This document shows positions 1 to 13,023 of a stretch of 64,000 nucleotides of DNA, piece after piece. Each line of letters starts with the position of its first letter. Position 1 is the stretch's first letter. A program made the position numbers and the translations under genes. Source of the stretch: Daphnia pulex (Eukaryota; Arthropoda; Branchiopoda; Diplostraca; Daphniidae). Below the pieces are notes generated by a model. It did no database searches. It was not told the origin of the DNA and saw only the letters and a program-made list of their open reading frames with translations. The stretch is taken from contig NC_060023.1 in the NCBI RefSeq assembly GCF_021134715.1, positions 8,494,001 to 8,558,000 of the forward strand, read 5' to 3'.

Positions 1-3000
1 AACCGAATTTATATCTATAGGGAGGGGCGAATGTTATAGAACAGCGGGGAGGGTGTGCTCGCGCACTGTACTCCTCACCCCCCCCCCCTCTCTCTTGTGA
101 TGAGCGGGAGCGAGCAAGCCACCCAGCTGTCGGTAGATTCCAAAATGGCCGACATGTATAAAGTCTATCCTCTCTCTCTCTAGTTCTAGCTCTATACGAT
201 ATGTATAGAAGATATATAGAACGACGCCGGGGTCGAGTATATATATTTTTCTGCTGCTGCTGTCCTGCATGTGCTGGATGAGAAACACGCCAATGGGGTT
301 GAAGCTCCTGCTGGCTGACGGGGCTGCTTATATTCTCCCCCCTTTTTCTCCCTTTTTATCCGCATTCTCCCTTTCATCCTGGTTTTCTCCCCATCCAGCA
401 CCCACTACCACCGCCAGGAACCCGCGACGACGACGACGACACGATAACACGCGTTCACTCCAATGCATTTCAACTTGCCATATCAAACAGCGCAGATATG
501 AGTTCAGACGCCAAACAACACTGCTGCACACAGCATAGCACTATACAAACAGTATATAGACATTGTACATGTATATAGGCTAGAATTATTAGAGGCTGAC
601 CTTATACAATCAAAGATAAATGTATATATCAATCTATTATGTAATATTTCAGGGGGGTGAATGTTGTTCATCCTTTTAGACAGAAAAATGTTAACTGGCG
701 ACAAGCACAAATGAAAAGAAACCCGACAGATGCAAATTACATTCCTCGGATTTCCCTTGTTCCTAGTTGAGACAAAAACAAAAAATGACACACAAAATGT
801 CAAATATACTCTCTCAAAAGATAAGAATGTATTATATAAAACTATGTGTAAACCCCGTCAGCAACATCGTATATTATAAACACACCTGCCCTGCTTGTTT
901 GTGGCTACATTTAGGATTTCAAAATTGGCGCGCAATTTACAATATTCAAACGATCGATGGCATCGATTACAGGAGGAACATAGCATATAGGCAAGGCGAA
1001 TGAATGTTGTAGATGTTTTATTGAATCAATTCTTTGTGTGTGTGTGTGTGTGTGTGTACGGGATATATAGCCACGTGGTTGGCGTCGTGCTGAACGTGGC
1101 GGGAACTTTTGGAAAAGCGTTCGATACTCGGGAGATCGATGGCTCGTCCGTGAGCTCTTCCTCCCGCTCACATATGTAGACGCACGAGAGACTCTCTCTC
1201 TCTCGTATATACATACATACATACACACAGCAGAAGAAAGAAGAAGAGCGTCGGAGAGTTTCGATTATTTTTCGAAGGTCAAGGTGACGCCGCGTCGATT
1301 TCATCATCGATCACATCCACCGACGACTTTGGTCTTGTTTTATTGACGTTCCAGCTATACGTTTGTCGACTATACACTCACAAACAATCATGTATAGCTT
1401 AAAGCACTATAAATTATTCGCGATGGGCTATTTACAGAAAAAAAGATCGACTCGCTCATTCATCCGCATTCATCGCTATATACCGATCATTTTTTAAATA
1501 ACCGAATAAAAATCTGCCCAGAATAAATGGGTTATATAAGTACAAAGTTTTGCGATTCAAGACGTTCTATTTTGTGTGTGTGTGTAGAGGCTCTGCTCTC
1601 TCGAGCGCTGGTGGGCGCTCGCCTGTTTTTTCTCTTTTAGCCGAGTTAAAATGATGACGCGCTCGTTCATTATCGATCGACTCGTCTACAACTCTGCTGC
1701 TGCTGCTCTGGGTATAGCCTCGCCCTACACACGTACGTCGTGCAAGCGGGAGTGTATAGCAGTAGCAGCAGCCGAGCGAACTCGACTGCAGCACAGCGAC
1801 GACGACGACGTCGGCAGCACCGGGAGAGAAAATGGAACGGTAATCGTCATTGGGCGAAATAAGGAGACAAGAGAGAAACTCTATATCCCGACACACACAG
1901 CACTCACGTCCGAATCAAATCCTCGGCTGTGCTGCTGCTGGGCTGTTGGATGTGCTATATGTGTGGACTCTGCTGCAGCTGCAATCACGCATCGACGTCG
2001 TCCTTCTTCCGGACCACAAAGCTTCAACTTGCTGGGCCTCTAACCCAGCACACACCGACTACGGCACACAGGAAATAGACGTCGAATGCGTCCCCAGCAA
2101 AATAATACAAGACCAAATTTTATCTATAACTTTTTAGGCTCTAACTCTTTTTTTTTTTTTTTATTTTGAAAGAGGTTAACTGCCGAATGGCATCACGATT
2201 ATGTCTAGTAAAAAAAAGGGGGGGGGGGTTGTTGCTTATGGCCCTCCCGCTGTGTGTGCGCCGAGCGTCGCAGACGACAACGACGGCGGTAGCGTCGTAT
2301 AAATGATGAGGCCGTTGCGTCGGGTCTACTTTTATTTTATTTTATTTTATATTTCTTCTTTCTTTTTTTTGTGTGTGTGTGTGTTGGGGTTGTTATGTTC
2401 CATTCCTCCTGGCGTTTGTTGTTCCGACGAGGGTTTGTGTCTGTTGTTTTCCATTACACCTGGTCGTCATGACAACGGCGACCACGCCTCTTGAAATATT
2501 ACTCTCTCTCCCCCCTCCTTTTTCTGCTTGTGTGTGTGTCTCTTGACTTGTCAAAAGACAAAGGGGAGAGAAAAAGAAAACGACAAATAAAATGTGTTGA
2601 GACACCTCCGGCCGGAAGAAAAAGAAGAAGAATAATAATAAAAAAAAGGCCATCCGCTTTTGGTGTCGTAATCATATTAAAATGAATTATATTATGCGGC
2701 GCGTCGTTTTTTTTTGTGAAGTATTTGCATACGGCAAACTAGCGACCTCTTTTGTCTGCTTTTATATTTATATTTCAAAAAAGAAAAAAAATAAGATGGG
2801 CTACTTTTTTGTTTGTTTGAGGATTGTGTTTACGATGCCCTGGCACAATGATGATTGGGTTCCTCGGCCAATGGGAATGGCTCCTATTTTTGTGTGTGTG
2901 TGGAGGAGGGTCTATAGTCACGAAATTTCTTAGATTATATTGAAATCGATTTGTTTCGGGTGTATGGCGGTGTGTATACGGCTCTTATTACACCACTTTT

Positions 3001-3607
3001 GAGGCTCTCTCTCTGTCAAATAAACAATCAAGAATGTGGTGGATACCTTTTTGAGCTGCTCTGCTGGCTGGCGTTATAGAGTGCTGCCATACAATAGCGG
3101 CCAGCAGCCATCTGCGTAATAATCAATGAGACCACAGTCCATTTTTGTGACATTTCGGACAATCTATTATTACATGACGTCAATTCTTGGCCCGTGACAT
3201 ACTTAGAGACCTCGCGTATATCAAGCAAAGTGTTTTCTTGTTTCTATTTGGCCACTTTTGTCATTCATTTTAACGCCATATCTCACGGAGAATTCATTTT
3301 TATAAAACGGTTGCTTGGTTACAATAATAGAAAAAAAGGAATAATAACAGGAAGTCTCTTTGTTCTCGGCGATTTGTAACGTGTGACGAGAGAACAGTTT
3401 CTTGAAATGTATGAAAGGAAAGAATTTGATCGATTTTTGGGGATAAGATTATTTGACGTATGCGTTTATCTTGCAATGCTGCTTTATTTACTTCGCCATT
3501 CTATTTTCTACGTCAGTCCACGTAAGAGACGAACAGCTGGGAGATATTCAATTGAATTCATTAAGATAATTTATTTATCAATAGTGTATTAGTGTCACTT
3601 TTCGAAA
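1..3607. other. Non-coding, microsatellite-rich region upstream of FBXL5
   Basis: No gene could be supported here. Open frames are short, overlap on both strands and mostly track simple repeats. Visible elements are C/CT-rich runs near 79-96 and 170-181, a TG run at 1034-1057, an ACAT-type run near 1206-1224, GAC/CGA trinucleotide runs near 430-441 and 1798-1811, a poly-T near 2148-2162, a poly-G near 2219-2228 and TTTTA repeats near 2330-2350. The composition resembles a long regulatory region, intron or UTR of a gene lying outside the window on the left, but nothing here proves that. The last few hundred bases presumably hold the FBXL5 promoter. Confidence 0.6.
1034..1057. repeat. TG/GT dinucleotide microsatellite
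   Basis: An uninterrupted run of about eleven to twelve TG units is visible. It lies in the non-coding left end of the window. Confidence 0.9.
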
Positions 3608-5599
3608 ATGGCTCCGAATAAATTCCCTGATGAGGTCAACGTCTTTTTGGTTCCACATTCTCGAATGAAGGATCTTGTCGGCAATTATATGGATCAGGTA
3701 TCTTTTCCTTATTATTGTGTAGTGCTATTTTAATTAATTGTGTTTATTGTATGCGTCTACTGCTAGCTGTCTACAGCAGATTTTCGTAGCAATGGTGCCC
3801 TGGAACATTTACTTCCTCTGCTGGAGAACACCTTCAGCGAGTTTAAAAGTCACGAACACATTGAGAACCAGTACATTCTGGAACAGCTGAAGCAGAGGCT
3901 CAAATTGGTCAATGTCACCAGCACATCTGTTTGCAATTGCCATGGAGACAGTCAACTAGTTGAGGTGATTTTCATTGCCAAATATTCAACTCTCATTTTT
4001 ATCCTGACCCAACGTCTTTTGGGTAGATCCTCAACTTACTTCGTGATGGATACACCTGCACCAGCAAGCCCATCTCTGAGCGAATCAGTTTTGGTTCCCA
4101 GCTGCAGAAAGTTGTGTCAGATTTCACCCAGCAGTTCATCCCCCACATGCAGGAAGAGGAGGAAATCTTCCAGCCGCTTCTCATGAAGTACTTTGCCCAC
4201 GAAGAGTTGCTGCAGCTCAAACAGCAGGTCATCCAGCAGCACGAGATCTGGAAGGAGAAGCTGGTGGCCCAAAAGGAAACGGCCGAGAACATGCTGGCCC
4301 TCCTCAATACGGTCGCATCAGAGGTCACCGATTACCGGTCGGGCAACGACGAAGAGTACCAAGAGACTCTGCAAACACTCGTGGAATTGACTTGCGAAAA
4401 CTTGACGAAGAATAACAAGATCGAGAGGGAAAATGTTGTGGAAGCCGGCTTCGACAATCTCCCTCAAGAGATGATGCTCCACATCTTCTCCTACTTGAAC
4501 CCGCTCGACAGGACCCGATGCGCCCAAGTGAGCAAACACTGGAATATGCTCATCTACTCGCCGCAATTGTGGAAGGTGATCTACCCGACCAACTGGGCCA
4601 AGGGCCACTGCGATTTCCAGTACCGTGATCCCTACACTCTGGTGGAATCGGAATGGAAAAGCAAGTCCATGATGGAGGATAACGACGATTTAATGAGCGA
4701 TTCCGAAGAACCTTTGTCATCCGAGGCCGAAAAGGAGATTCGATGCTACGAAAAGTGAGAAACAAAATTGGGTGAAAAAACATGAAATGTTTTAAGATTT
4801 TATTTTATTTTTTAATTTTAAATGATTTCAGGTTTACTATGAACGCCTTGGTTCGTATTGGCGATGGTGTTCAACGTCTGGTGGTTGCAGGTGGCCTGAA
4901 TTTGAGTAGCACCATCTTGCGTTCAATGTTGGTCCTTTGCCCCAATATCCAGCACCTCGATGCCAGTTACACCAACATCACCGACTTATCTTTCAAGGGG
5001 TTAGTTTGTGGGCACACAAAGTCCAAAGATTAAAATCAATAACACTTTTGATTGGCGTTATTAGATTGGCTTTGAAGAAAGCCTGCGTTCAATTGGAGCA
5101 TTTGGATCTCACCGGCTGCCGCTACGTCACCGACGTTGGCCTGGAACGTCTAGGCAACTGTTTCAGGTCGGAACTGTCCGGAAGCTTTTACAATTCCAGA
5201 TGCGGATCATGTTGTCAATCGTGCAAAAGCTGCCCGAAATATTCTGATCCGGTGTCGTCCGCCTACAACAGCAATTCCAGTTTGGCGGAAGAAGAGGACG
5301 TTTTTTCGCCTGGATTGCTGTATTTGAGCTTATCCGGCTGCACATCCGTCACCGACTTTGGACTGCAATCCTTGCTGGAAGTCACCATGGAGAAAGAGAG
5401 TCTGCACTACATGGACCTGAGTGGCTGTCCACTGATTTCAGGGCTGGGCCTCCAGATGATCACCGAGCATTCGTCCCGTCTACTGCCGGAAGATCTTTAC
5501 TATTGCAATCGAATCCAGGAGGGGCCCTATCCGGACGAAGCCAACGGATGCCAGAATTTAGAGTGCCCGTTGAGAGGTTGTTGCTGCATCGATCAGTGA
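3608..5599 (+). CDS. FBXL5: F-box/LRR-repeat protein 5 (iron-sensing E3 ligase subunit)
   Basis: Substrate receptor of an SCF ubiquitin ligase that in animals degrades iron regulatory protein when iron is sufficient. Five exons (3608-3697, 3767-3964, 4027-4754, 4832-4999, 5065-5599) give a 572-residue protein in frame throughout. The N-terminal hemerythrin domain (about 1-175) carries candidate di-iron ligands H17, H59, E60, E63, H136 and E140. The F-box is near 239-283, with DNLPQEMMLHIFSYL. Leucine-rich repeats follow (HLDLTGC, YLSLSGC, YMDLSGC). The C-terminus has the YYC, GCQNLEC and GCCC cysteines that match the Fe-S-binding cysteines of human FBXL5. The start gives MAPNKFPDEV, right at the hemerythrin domain, with A-rich sequence before it. 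The acidic linker between F-box and LRRs is poorly conserved. The next gene converges from the other strand. Confidence 0.93.
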
Positions 5600-6093
5600 A
5601 AAAATACTCTACGGATGTTGTGTTTCTTTTTGTTGTTCTGGTTTTTTTGGGTAATGAATTCCTAAAACAAGTTCGTTAGTGTGCCATTTGATTGTGATCT
5701 AATAATTTGGCATGTCGTTTCTTCCTTGTGGGATCGCTTGTTTAATTTATCCCAGATTCGATTTTTTACGGTTTTTCATTTTATTTCTGGTCAAAGTTGT
5801 TCACAAATAATCTGTCGATGGCTCGATGCGGTTAAATATAATTGATTATCATCATGAATATTAGGTTGATAATACTCGAGAACCTCAAATGTTTTAAATT
5901 TCAAGTTTAGATATTACAACAGTTGCTTCTAGGATCACACAAAACTGGTCTAAAAAAAGACAAAATCAAACATCGCTTATTCTTTCTTGGTTTATTGGCG
6001 TTCTTGATTTCCTTCTTCTTCAGAAATACAAAACAAATTAATTAAAGTCATTTTAGCGACAGATATCGATCGGCGAATGTCATTATTGGCCAT
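5600..6093. other. Convergent 3' region between FBXL5 and the GTPase gene
   Basis: AT-rich sequence between two tail-to-tail genes. It should contain both 3' UTRs. No other gene is seen. Confidence 0.6.
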
Positions 6094-7925
6094 TTAGGCC
6101 AACTCCAACAATTCCAGCAAACTCTTGATCCTTTCTTCGAATCCCATTTTACGTTCGTCTCTCTCCGTCTCGATCATCTTCTCGACGTAGTCGCGAGTAG
6201 TCATTGGATTACCGTAGACTAATCCGTTGTGTCTCAGACTTTTGAGCAAGTCTCTGATGATGCCCATTTCGTCTATTATTTTCTCCTTTAGTTCGTCTGC
6301 ATCCCGTCTCAGAGCCGACAGCAGGGCCTCGGCGTCCATCTTCTTTTCCCTGGCCGTTTCGTATTTCTGGCGAACATCTTCCAGCGTTTGAGTCTCTTCC
6401 ACTTGCTGGTAGACCCAGCGATGTTGCTCGTTTCGATGGTCCCAGCTGCTGCACTGGCCGGGGCAGACTTTGCAACCGGCCCCGCGAAATGTGTTCTTGA
6501 ATTTACCAGCGAAATTGGCCCAAAATCCAGCTTCCGGCGGCGGTGCGAATGCTGGGCACCAACCCATCGGTAGAACCCGATTGCACGGGTGGTGACAAGT
6601 TGTTTCGCATTTCGTGCAGTTCACGGCCGACGTCCAGTTGACACCCACTTGAACTTTCCTGGACACGGGCACTTTGATTTCGAAATTCCGGTTGGCGTCC
6701 ACTTCACTTCGGTGCAACTCGATGAATTTTTCCTTCTCCCGCAATTCCTCCATTCTGGTCAAGTGACTCGGGATGGCGGACATCATCCACTGGAGCTTCA
6801 TCTCCAGCTGTTTTCGGTACTCGGTGACTTGTTTAGTCATCTGCAGCGATTTGGTCGGCATGTCGGCCAGTTGGCCGAAGAATAACTCGAAATTCCTGGT
6901 TCCTCTCTTCCAGTCTCTATCGTCTTCATCGTCATCTTCATCTTCACCATCAACTGGGAGACAGCGTGGGAAAATGGCGTCGGTGTTAAATTTCTGGTGG
7001 CAGGGCCAGCCGTCGAGGTCCATCCGGCAAGGAATTTTGGCTTCTTTGATGGCGTCTAGGACGATCGGTCGGTTCCTGTCGGCAAAAGTGACCAGAAAAC
7101 GAATGTTTTCTTGAACGTCTTTGCCAAAAATCGACAAGACAGAATGAAAGACGTAATTCTGCGAGTCCGTCAGAAGAAGTGGCGATTGGACGACGAACCC
7201 AACGGCATCCAGTTCCTATTGATCAATATATTGCCATCATAAAAATGTTTGAATTATTATATAATGAAACATGGATTAATATACCTGAATGCCATTTTCA
7301 TCTTTGAACAAATTCGTTATGTCCGTCGTGATTTCCTCGTCTCTTTGCCTTCCGGTGGTGTCGCCAAATCCTGGCGTGTCGACGATGGTCAGCGAGAACG
7401 GAATGCGGAATCCGTTTTCGTGGTGAATGTGGTAAACGCAGACTTTTCCCGTTTGGCTATGATGAGCTCCCGAGCCTTCTCTGATGAGAGCTTCGTCGGT
7501 GAGCATAAAACGGAATGGATCGTCCCATCTGACTCCCAGCACGTAGTTGACCATCGAGTTGATCCAGGTCGTCTTACCCGATCCAGTGGCACCCACTAGC
7601 AAAATCGTTTTTCTTTCTGTGCTGTTGGTGGCCAACGGGTTGGGTTTGCCCAACGAATATCGGTTGATGGTGCCGGAGATTCTTTCCAAAGGTAACGTGT
7701 AAATCATTTGGTTTCGGACGCATTTGGATTGGCTGCAACGGCTAACGAGTTTGTCCGCGAGTCGTTGATGCTGGTGGCTGTTTGTTTGACCATCACTGGA
7801 ATAGTGGAATAGAACAATAAAAACAAAACGACTTAATGGAGAAATAGCTGTGTCCCAATGGCATCACACGATAGCCCAATTAAAAATAATGCAAAGGTTA
7901 TGAGATTGAATACTAACCTGGCCAT
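6094..7925 (-). CDS. Septin/AIG1-like P-loop GTPase with Cys-rich module and C-terminal coiled coil
   Basis: Three exons on the minus strand (7918-7925, 7285-7795, 6094-7215) give 546 residues. The start ATG sits in an 8-base first exon that splices in frame to the next. A P-loop GATGSGKT is at 71-78, DTPGFGDT (G3) at 142-149 and TFAD, in place of the usual NKxD, at 216-219. A Cys/His-rich segment at about 373-428 (CTKCETTCHHPC then CKVCPGQC) could bind zinc. The tail from about 445 is Lys/Glu-rich and looks coiled-coil. An acidic DE run lies at 264-272. I recall uncharacterised fish and arthropod GTPases with the same TFAD plus CxxCxxxCHxPC layout; their function is unknown. Family placement between AIG1/GIMAP, septin and dynamin types is uncertain. 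No membrane segment is seen. Confidence 0.85.
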
Positions 7926-8385
7926 TTTCGAACGAAATAATAATATCCAGGTGTTTCGACAGAGTCCAGATTAAACGCCTCTATCTTTTCTACCGTCCAG
8001 GTTTGAGATAAATGTCTAGCTGGTTAGTGACTGAAAGAAAGTTACAACCTGATCGTTTTTTTAGAAGGAATATTGGGTAACGTCCAAGAACCGTTGACCA
8101 TCTGGAACTTTGACCGCTGACGGAATTGAAATTTCAATTGCTCAAGGTTAAAACAAAAGTTACTAAACGGTCGTCACCTCAACGACGACGACATGAGCGT
8201 ATTTGTGACGTTAATAGAGCAGAATAAAAAACATGTTTTACATTAACAGTCAGTAGTTATGGATATTGGGTTAATATCCGTACACGTTTTATTATTTTAA
8301 TTTTAAATATTTTTACAGCACTTATTGGGTTTAGAAATAAGTTCCACCAATAACCACACGAAATAATAACTGCTGATGGTCCTAA
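7926..8385. other. Intergenic region upstream of the GTPase gene
   Basis: It holds the presumed promoter and 5' UTR of the minus-strand GTPase gene and the 3' UTR of the next minus-strand gene. I see no conserved element or extra gene. Confidence 0.5.
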
Positions 8386-11036
8386 TCATGTTATTACTTC
8401 AAATCCAGCTTTGACGAGAATGTCGTTGATGCTGTAGTCGAAGAGCTCGAAATCCATCCGGAAGGCATCGTAGAAGCGCAAAATCAAATCTCTCGGCAAG
8501 GAAGAATAATACCTGAAATCAAATATTTTCCGAGTTATTAACAAACATTTCAAAAGACGATTAGATCATTAGACGGCTACTTTTTCTCCAGTGCGATTTT
8601 AGATTTGGACGGAACCGTCTTCCGATTCATCCACGGAACGGGAACTTGTTTGCCCAGTCCCGTTTTTTCCCAGATGTACTGCAATAGAAACAAACAGCAG
8701 AGATTGAAATAAGTTGTGTGTTGGTTTGTCTCCCATATAATAGACTACATATCATTGTCAGATAATTCCCCAATTGTTATATTATGCTCGAGCAGTAAAG
8801 TTTAACCATATAAGGCGTGAATAACAAAAGTCAATTAACCGCGGAAACCGCAATTGCTGGGAAAAGATTTATTTATTACTACAAAAGTTTAATGTCCTCT
8901 AAGGTAAAAACTAATTGGGTGGAACGTATACTGCTACCTGGAAATCGTCGGCTGCCGTTTCCAGCTTGCCAATAACGTGATACGGAACTGAAAATAAAAA
9001 ATGAATTGTCATCATTTAAAAAAACATTGGATCTCTAATTTCTTATTCACTTTTTATAGACATCATAGTGTGCTATGATATTACACACAATTAAATCTAA
9101 AATTACCGCTACAGGGACTGCAATATCGATGGAATGGAACCCAGTGCGAATCGAATCCCATTCCTGATCATAAAAACACGCAATCAATTTAAAATTGCTT
9201 AATTTAATTATTTAATCGTATCTATACCTAACAAGTCCGTGTCCAAGACAAACTCGAGGAATTCTTCAAACGTGGGTTTGGCTTCCGCAGTTGCGTTGAT
9301 CTTAGTTGATGAAGCGTTCACAACAGGTTGACTGCTGCTGGGGATGATAGTAAATTGTGGCGGACGTGGTGGTGGTCCGGCGTGACGGTGTGAAGATCCT
9401 TTTGATTTCCTTCTTCTTTCCGCCACATCATTCACTCGGCCGTCGTATCCTTTTCCGAGTCGTCGATCGTGATGGGTAATTTCACTAATTTGGGATTTGA
9501 GTCGGTTCCAGATCGACGAAGCGCTTATTTCGTGCACCGACAACAGACTCCGAAGGTGGTGCTGGTGGGGCTTGTTATTATGACGACGACGCCGCCGGCG
9601 TTTCATCACGATACGACGCCCTTTATTTCTGACGTAATTCCGGAAATCAGGTAAACTGTGGTGAGGACTGTCGACCATTTTGTCCAGGTAGCAGGACAGC
9701 ATTCGGTCCATCGGATGGCGAACGAACATGAATTTGAAAAAGGTTTGATTGGCAAACTGGAAATCTTCTAGCGACTGAAAAATTCGTTTCAAAGGGATAT
9801 AATATGTTTATAATATCGTGTAAATATTAGAATTATATTAATGAGCTTTAGTACTGTTGGAAGAAGGTGAGACGTCAAACTGTGTGGACTAGAAAAAGTT
9901 GGTCCCAGTCCGTGGACCAAAAGGAAAGCCGAGACCAAAGATGAGGAGGCGACTTTGTTGAGAAAGCAGCCCATCGTCTGGAATGTCGGCGCCATCGAGA
10001 AATGAGATGTGACCGGGTTCTCCACGCTCAGAGAAACTACATAAAAGAAAATTTAAACTTAAATTTATAAGGGAATGTACATAATTTTTTATTTTATCGA
10101 CATGATTGACGTATTCGTCCTTTATTATCAGTTAGCTATAACTCGGATAATTAAACACACAAACAAACTTTTCTTTTTAGTATTCTTGGGAGCTGAATGC
10201 ACAAATTATTCCACTCGGTGCACGTACTAAACTGTACATGCGTTACCGTATGCGCAACGGATGTTAGCACACACGTCCTTTCGGGAGTTTGAATAATCAA
10301 CTACCTCTTATACGTTCGAAAAATCAAAGTGATGTAACCATCGATCGTGTATAACCTATTAGCTCTTTTTTTCTGCTTTTATTACGTAACACATATTTGA
10401 TTTATTTTTGTATCCCCTCTTTTAAAATAAGAAAACCCTTTTGCACTATAATAAATAACGTATAATTTGTGGACGGTAGGCTATTATATCCTTCACGGGA
10501 TTAATTTTCTGATTAACACTAAAAAGGGAAATGATTTAGTTCTTACCTGACAAATTATTCAAATCAGGTGAATTTATTGGTAATTCTTTTTTGCTCATAG
10601 TGAAGATGGGAGGGTTAGAGACAACGCCCCGGCTGAGACAAACTCGTTTGACGCGCTCCGATCGTAGCCGGTACCGTCGCTCTTTTTCTTCTAAACTGCT
10701 GCTGTTATTAACTTGCTCTTTTATCCGTTGATTAGTCTCATCATTTCCGTCGTTATTCTTCTTCGTGGTCGATTGAACTGAGTCCGATTCACCGGTAAAA
10801 ATGGTTGACTTGTTTAAATTGTTCAACTGGGTACTGCTGCTGATCACATTTTCTTGAGTTGTACCTGGCTGGGAAACATCGGTGTCCATTTGATTTTTTA
10901 AATTTGGCAAGAATTTTTCACTTAAGAAGAAGTGGCTCGATGTCAATAAGAATGTTGTCAGGTATAACCATCGCTTCCAGCTACACCAGTGATGCATCCA
11001 CAAACAAACTCTTGCACAAACAGCAGTGAATCTCAT
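8386..11036 (-). CDS. Golgi carbohydrate sulfotransferase (HNK-1/CHST11 family)
   Basis: Predicted type II Golgi enzyme moving sulfate from PAPS to a glycan, probably a chondroitin/dermatan-type or related chain. Seven exons (10547-11036, 9855-10036, 9228-9774, 9107-9163, 8938-8987, 8581-8678, 8386-8512) give 516 residues in frame. A single membrane anchor lies near residues 20-40 (WLYLTTFLLTSSHFFL), followed by a Ser/Thr/Asn-rich stem. The 5'-phosphosulfate loop is NKVASSSLVSAF and the 3'-phosphate motif is FVRHPMDRMLSCYLDK. The family signature HWVPFHRYCSPC occurs in the short exon 4, and the C-terminus has YYSSLPRDLILRFY. Exon 3 contains a long basic, His/Arg-rich insertion (RRRRRRHNNK) and Pro/Ser-rich sequence that is probably lineage-specific. 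Substrate cannot be told from sequence. The exon 2 donor is the least certain junction. Confidence 0.88.
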
Positions 11037-11413
11037 CGCGATTCGAATTTTAACGTGAACAATTTTGGTTTGCGCAATATAGACTAAACTTATTAGATGC
11101 CGGAGTGAAAGTTACTCCGTCAAGCAGGAGTCCTCGACTGTGGTTAAATAATACCCAACTCGGTTTCGTTCATTGGGGAGAGGTGCAGTGCGGGAATGGA
11201 ACGCAACAGCTGATGCTCGGCAGCTGCTGCGGTCCACTATTTAAAAATACAAAGAGTGCGAAATGTGTCCACTGATTTGAATAAGAATTCAAGCTAACCA
11301 AGTAACGGGAAAAAAATCATTACGGTATGTTTATTTGCCTATAAACATTATCGCTTACAAAATTGTGTAACCAATCATTTAATTTAAGGGTCGTGATTAA
11401 TGAAATAAATCAC
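11037..11413. other. Intergenic region, sulfotransferase promoter side
   Basis: The gap between the minus-strand sulfotransferase start and the end of carbonic anhydrase A. It should hold the former's promoter and the latter's 3' UTR. A TTTAAAAATA stretch near 11240 could be a TATA-like element, but support is weak. Confidence 0.4.
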
Positions 11414-13023
11414 TTAAAGGTGTTTATTCAAGTAAATTTTGCGGTTATTACTCCACTGTATGGGACGCCAGTTCATTACCATACGCTCGTCATCAGAATC
11501 GAAAATTTTGAATCTGAAAGCGTTCAACTGCCAAAGTATACAAAAAATGTTACAATTAATTGTGGGTGAAAAATTCGGAAAAATTCGAGTTCTTTTTGAT
11601 AAAATATTCTACCTGGGTTTCAGAGACAGCAATTGGAGTAGTGAAAACAGTCCAGATGACAGTTTCTTCACAGTTGGGGGTCGTCAAGGAACCGTGATAA
11701 CGGTAAAAATCTTTGGTGTTGTCGGGTAGAAGATCACTCAGAATGATGGGACTGGTAAGAAGGGCCTTTTGCTTTTTCATTTTAATTTTTCCCAGTTGAC
11801 TCATGATGTGGCGAAAGATTGGGTTGCTTTGTTTTTCCAACTGAAACGCACAGAAAAATAGTTTTTTTCTTGTAGAATTAACATGAAACAATTTTACGTA
11901 TCCTTTGGGTCTATGAAGTTACGAGTTATTATAGAAAATAATTACGAACTTCAATTAAAATAGCCAAGATAGCAAATCCATCCGATTTTTTGGCGGCGTT
12001 TTCAAATGATCCATATTTATGGTTGTAGTGGGTAATATGTAACTCGGCTGGGAAACTATTATTATAAACAATAAATAAATATTAATACCATCTCTAAAAT
12101 TATTAGAAATAAAAACATGCTTTGTGAAGCCCGTTCTACGCTTATTATTCTCAAACACCGTGACATTACATGCACGATACTATAGGCTATCCTTTCTTGT
12201 ACTTAATACACATAATAAGCCATTACTTTACATAGCATGTATACTTATGTATACTTACTAGACGGAATTGATGGTATGTTCACTACCTCGAGCTGAGTTG
12301 TCACTCCAATGAAAGTGCAATGAGTGAAAGATGTAGGTGTTATTTAGTCCGCCACCTGTAATATAAGGCAGAGATTTCGTTTTCTCTGACAGAGCTGGTT
12401 TAAGCTCAACTATAATTTTTTTTTTTAAATACGAAAATTAACGTGATTAGTTTATAGTTTAGCATATAACAGAAAGAGAAAAAGTTCGAACCAGAATGCC
12501 CGTTGTTCCTAATTTCCATCCTGACAAGTACTTCATAGCCATGAAATTTGAATTCCGGGAAATGCTTCCGTATTGCAGTTGCTACCTTGAGGTCAATCGG
12601 CGATTGTTCTCTACCAGCACATTTATCGAAAGATTTTACCCAGTCATTTGGATCTGTAAAATCATTTTCGTAATCAAATGAAACTTATCGAATTAAAAAG
12701 AAATCTTTTTTATTTACTTTTGTAATTCCAGTCCTCCAAATCTGCAAATTTAACAAGAGGAAATGTTAGTATTACATAAATTAATGGTTTCAATGTTTTA
12801 TCTAATGCTAAATTACTACTATACCTTCTCTTAATTGTCGTATTGGAGGAAGTAGAGGAATTCCATTGGCGGGTTCCATTCCCACGGTGAAGTGACAAAG
12901 CGTTAGGATTAAAGTAATTCCAGCCTTTAATTTTAAAATTATTCAGCTTTATTATTGCGTAAAATTTAATGTGGTAGCTATTTACAATAACTTTGCTAAA
13001 AAACATACCAGCAAGGAATTCAT
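11414..13023 (-). CDS. Secreted alpha-carbonic anhydrase A
   Basis: Zinc enzyme interconverting CO2 and bicarbonate, here predicted to be secreted. Eight exons (13009-13023, 12825-12924, 12718-12741, 12492-12653, 12259-12394, 11950-12055, 11613-11840, 11414-11527) give 294 residues, in frame. A signal peptide spans about 1-20 (MNSLLAGITLILTLCHFTVG). Zinc ligands are H127 and H129 in SLHFHW and H152 in ELHITHY. The proton-shuttle His equivalent is H99 in NNGHS. REQSPIDL and the C-terminal NWRPIQ are family signatures. The enzyme looks active. Exon 1 codes only five residues. Its neighbour at 13405-15097 has matching exon sizes, pointing to tandem duplication. In crustaceans such enzymes serve ion regulation or calcification; the role here is inferred. 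Confidence 0.92.

Noticed and set aside
911-1896. Several frames of about 100 codons on both strands
   Set aside because: They are driven by TG/AC, CT and GAC microsatellites and show no codon or domain signal.
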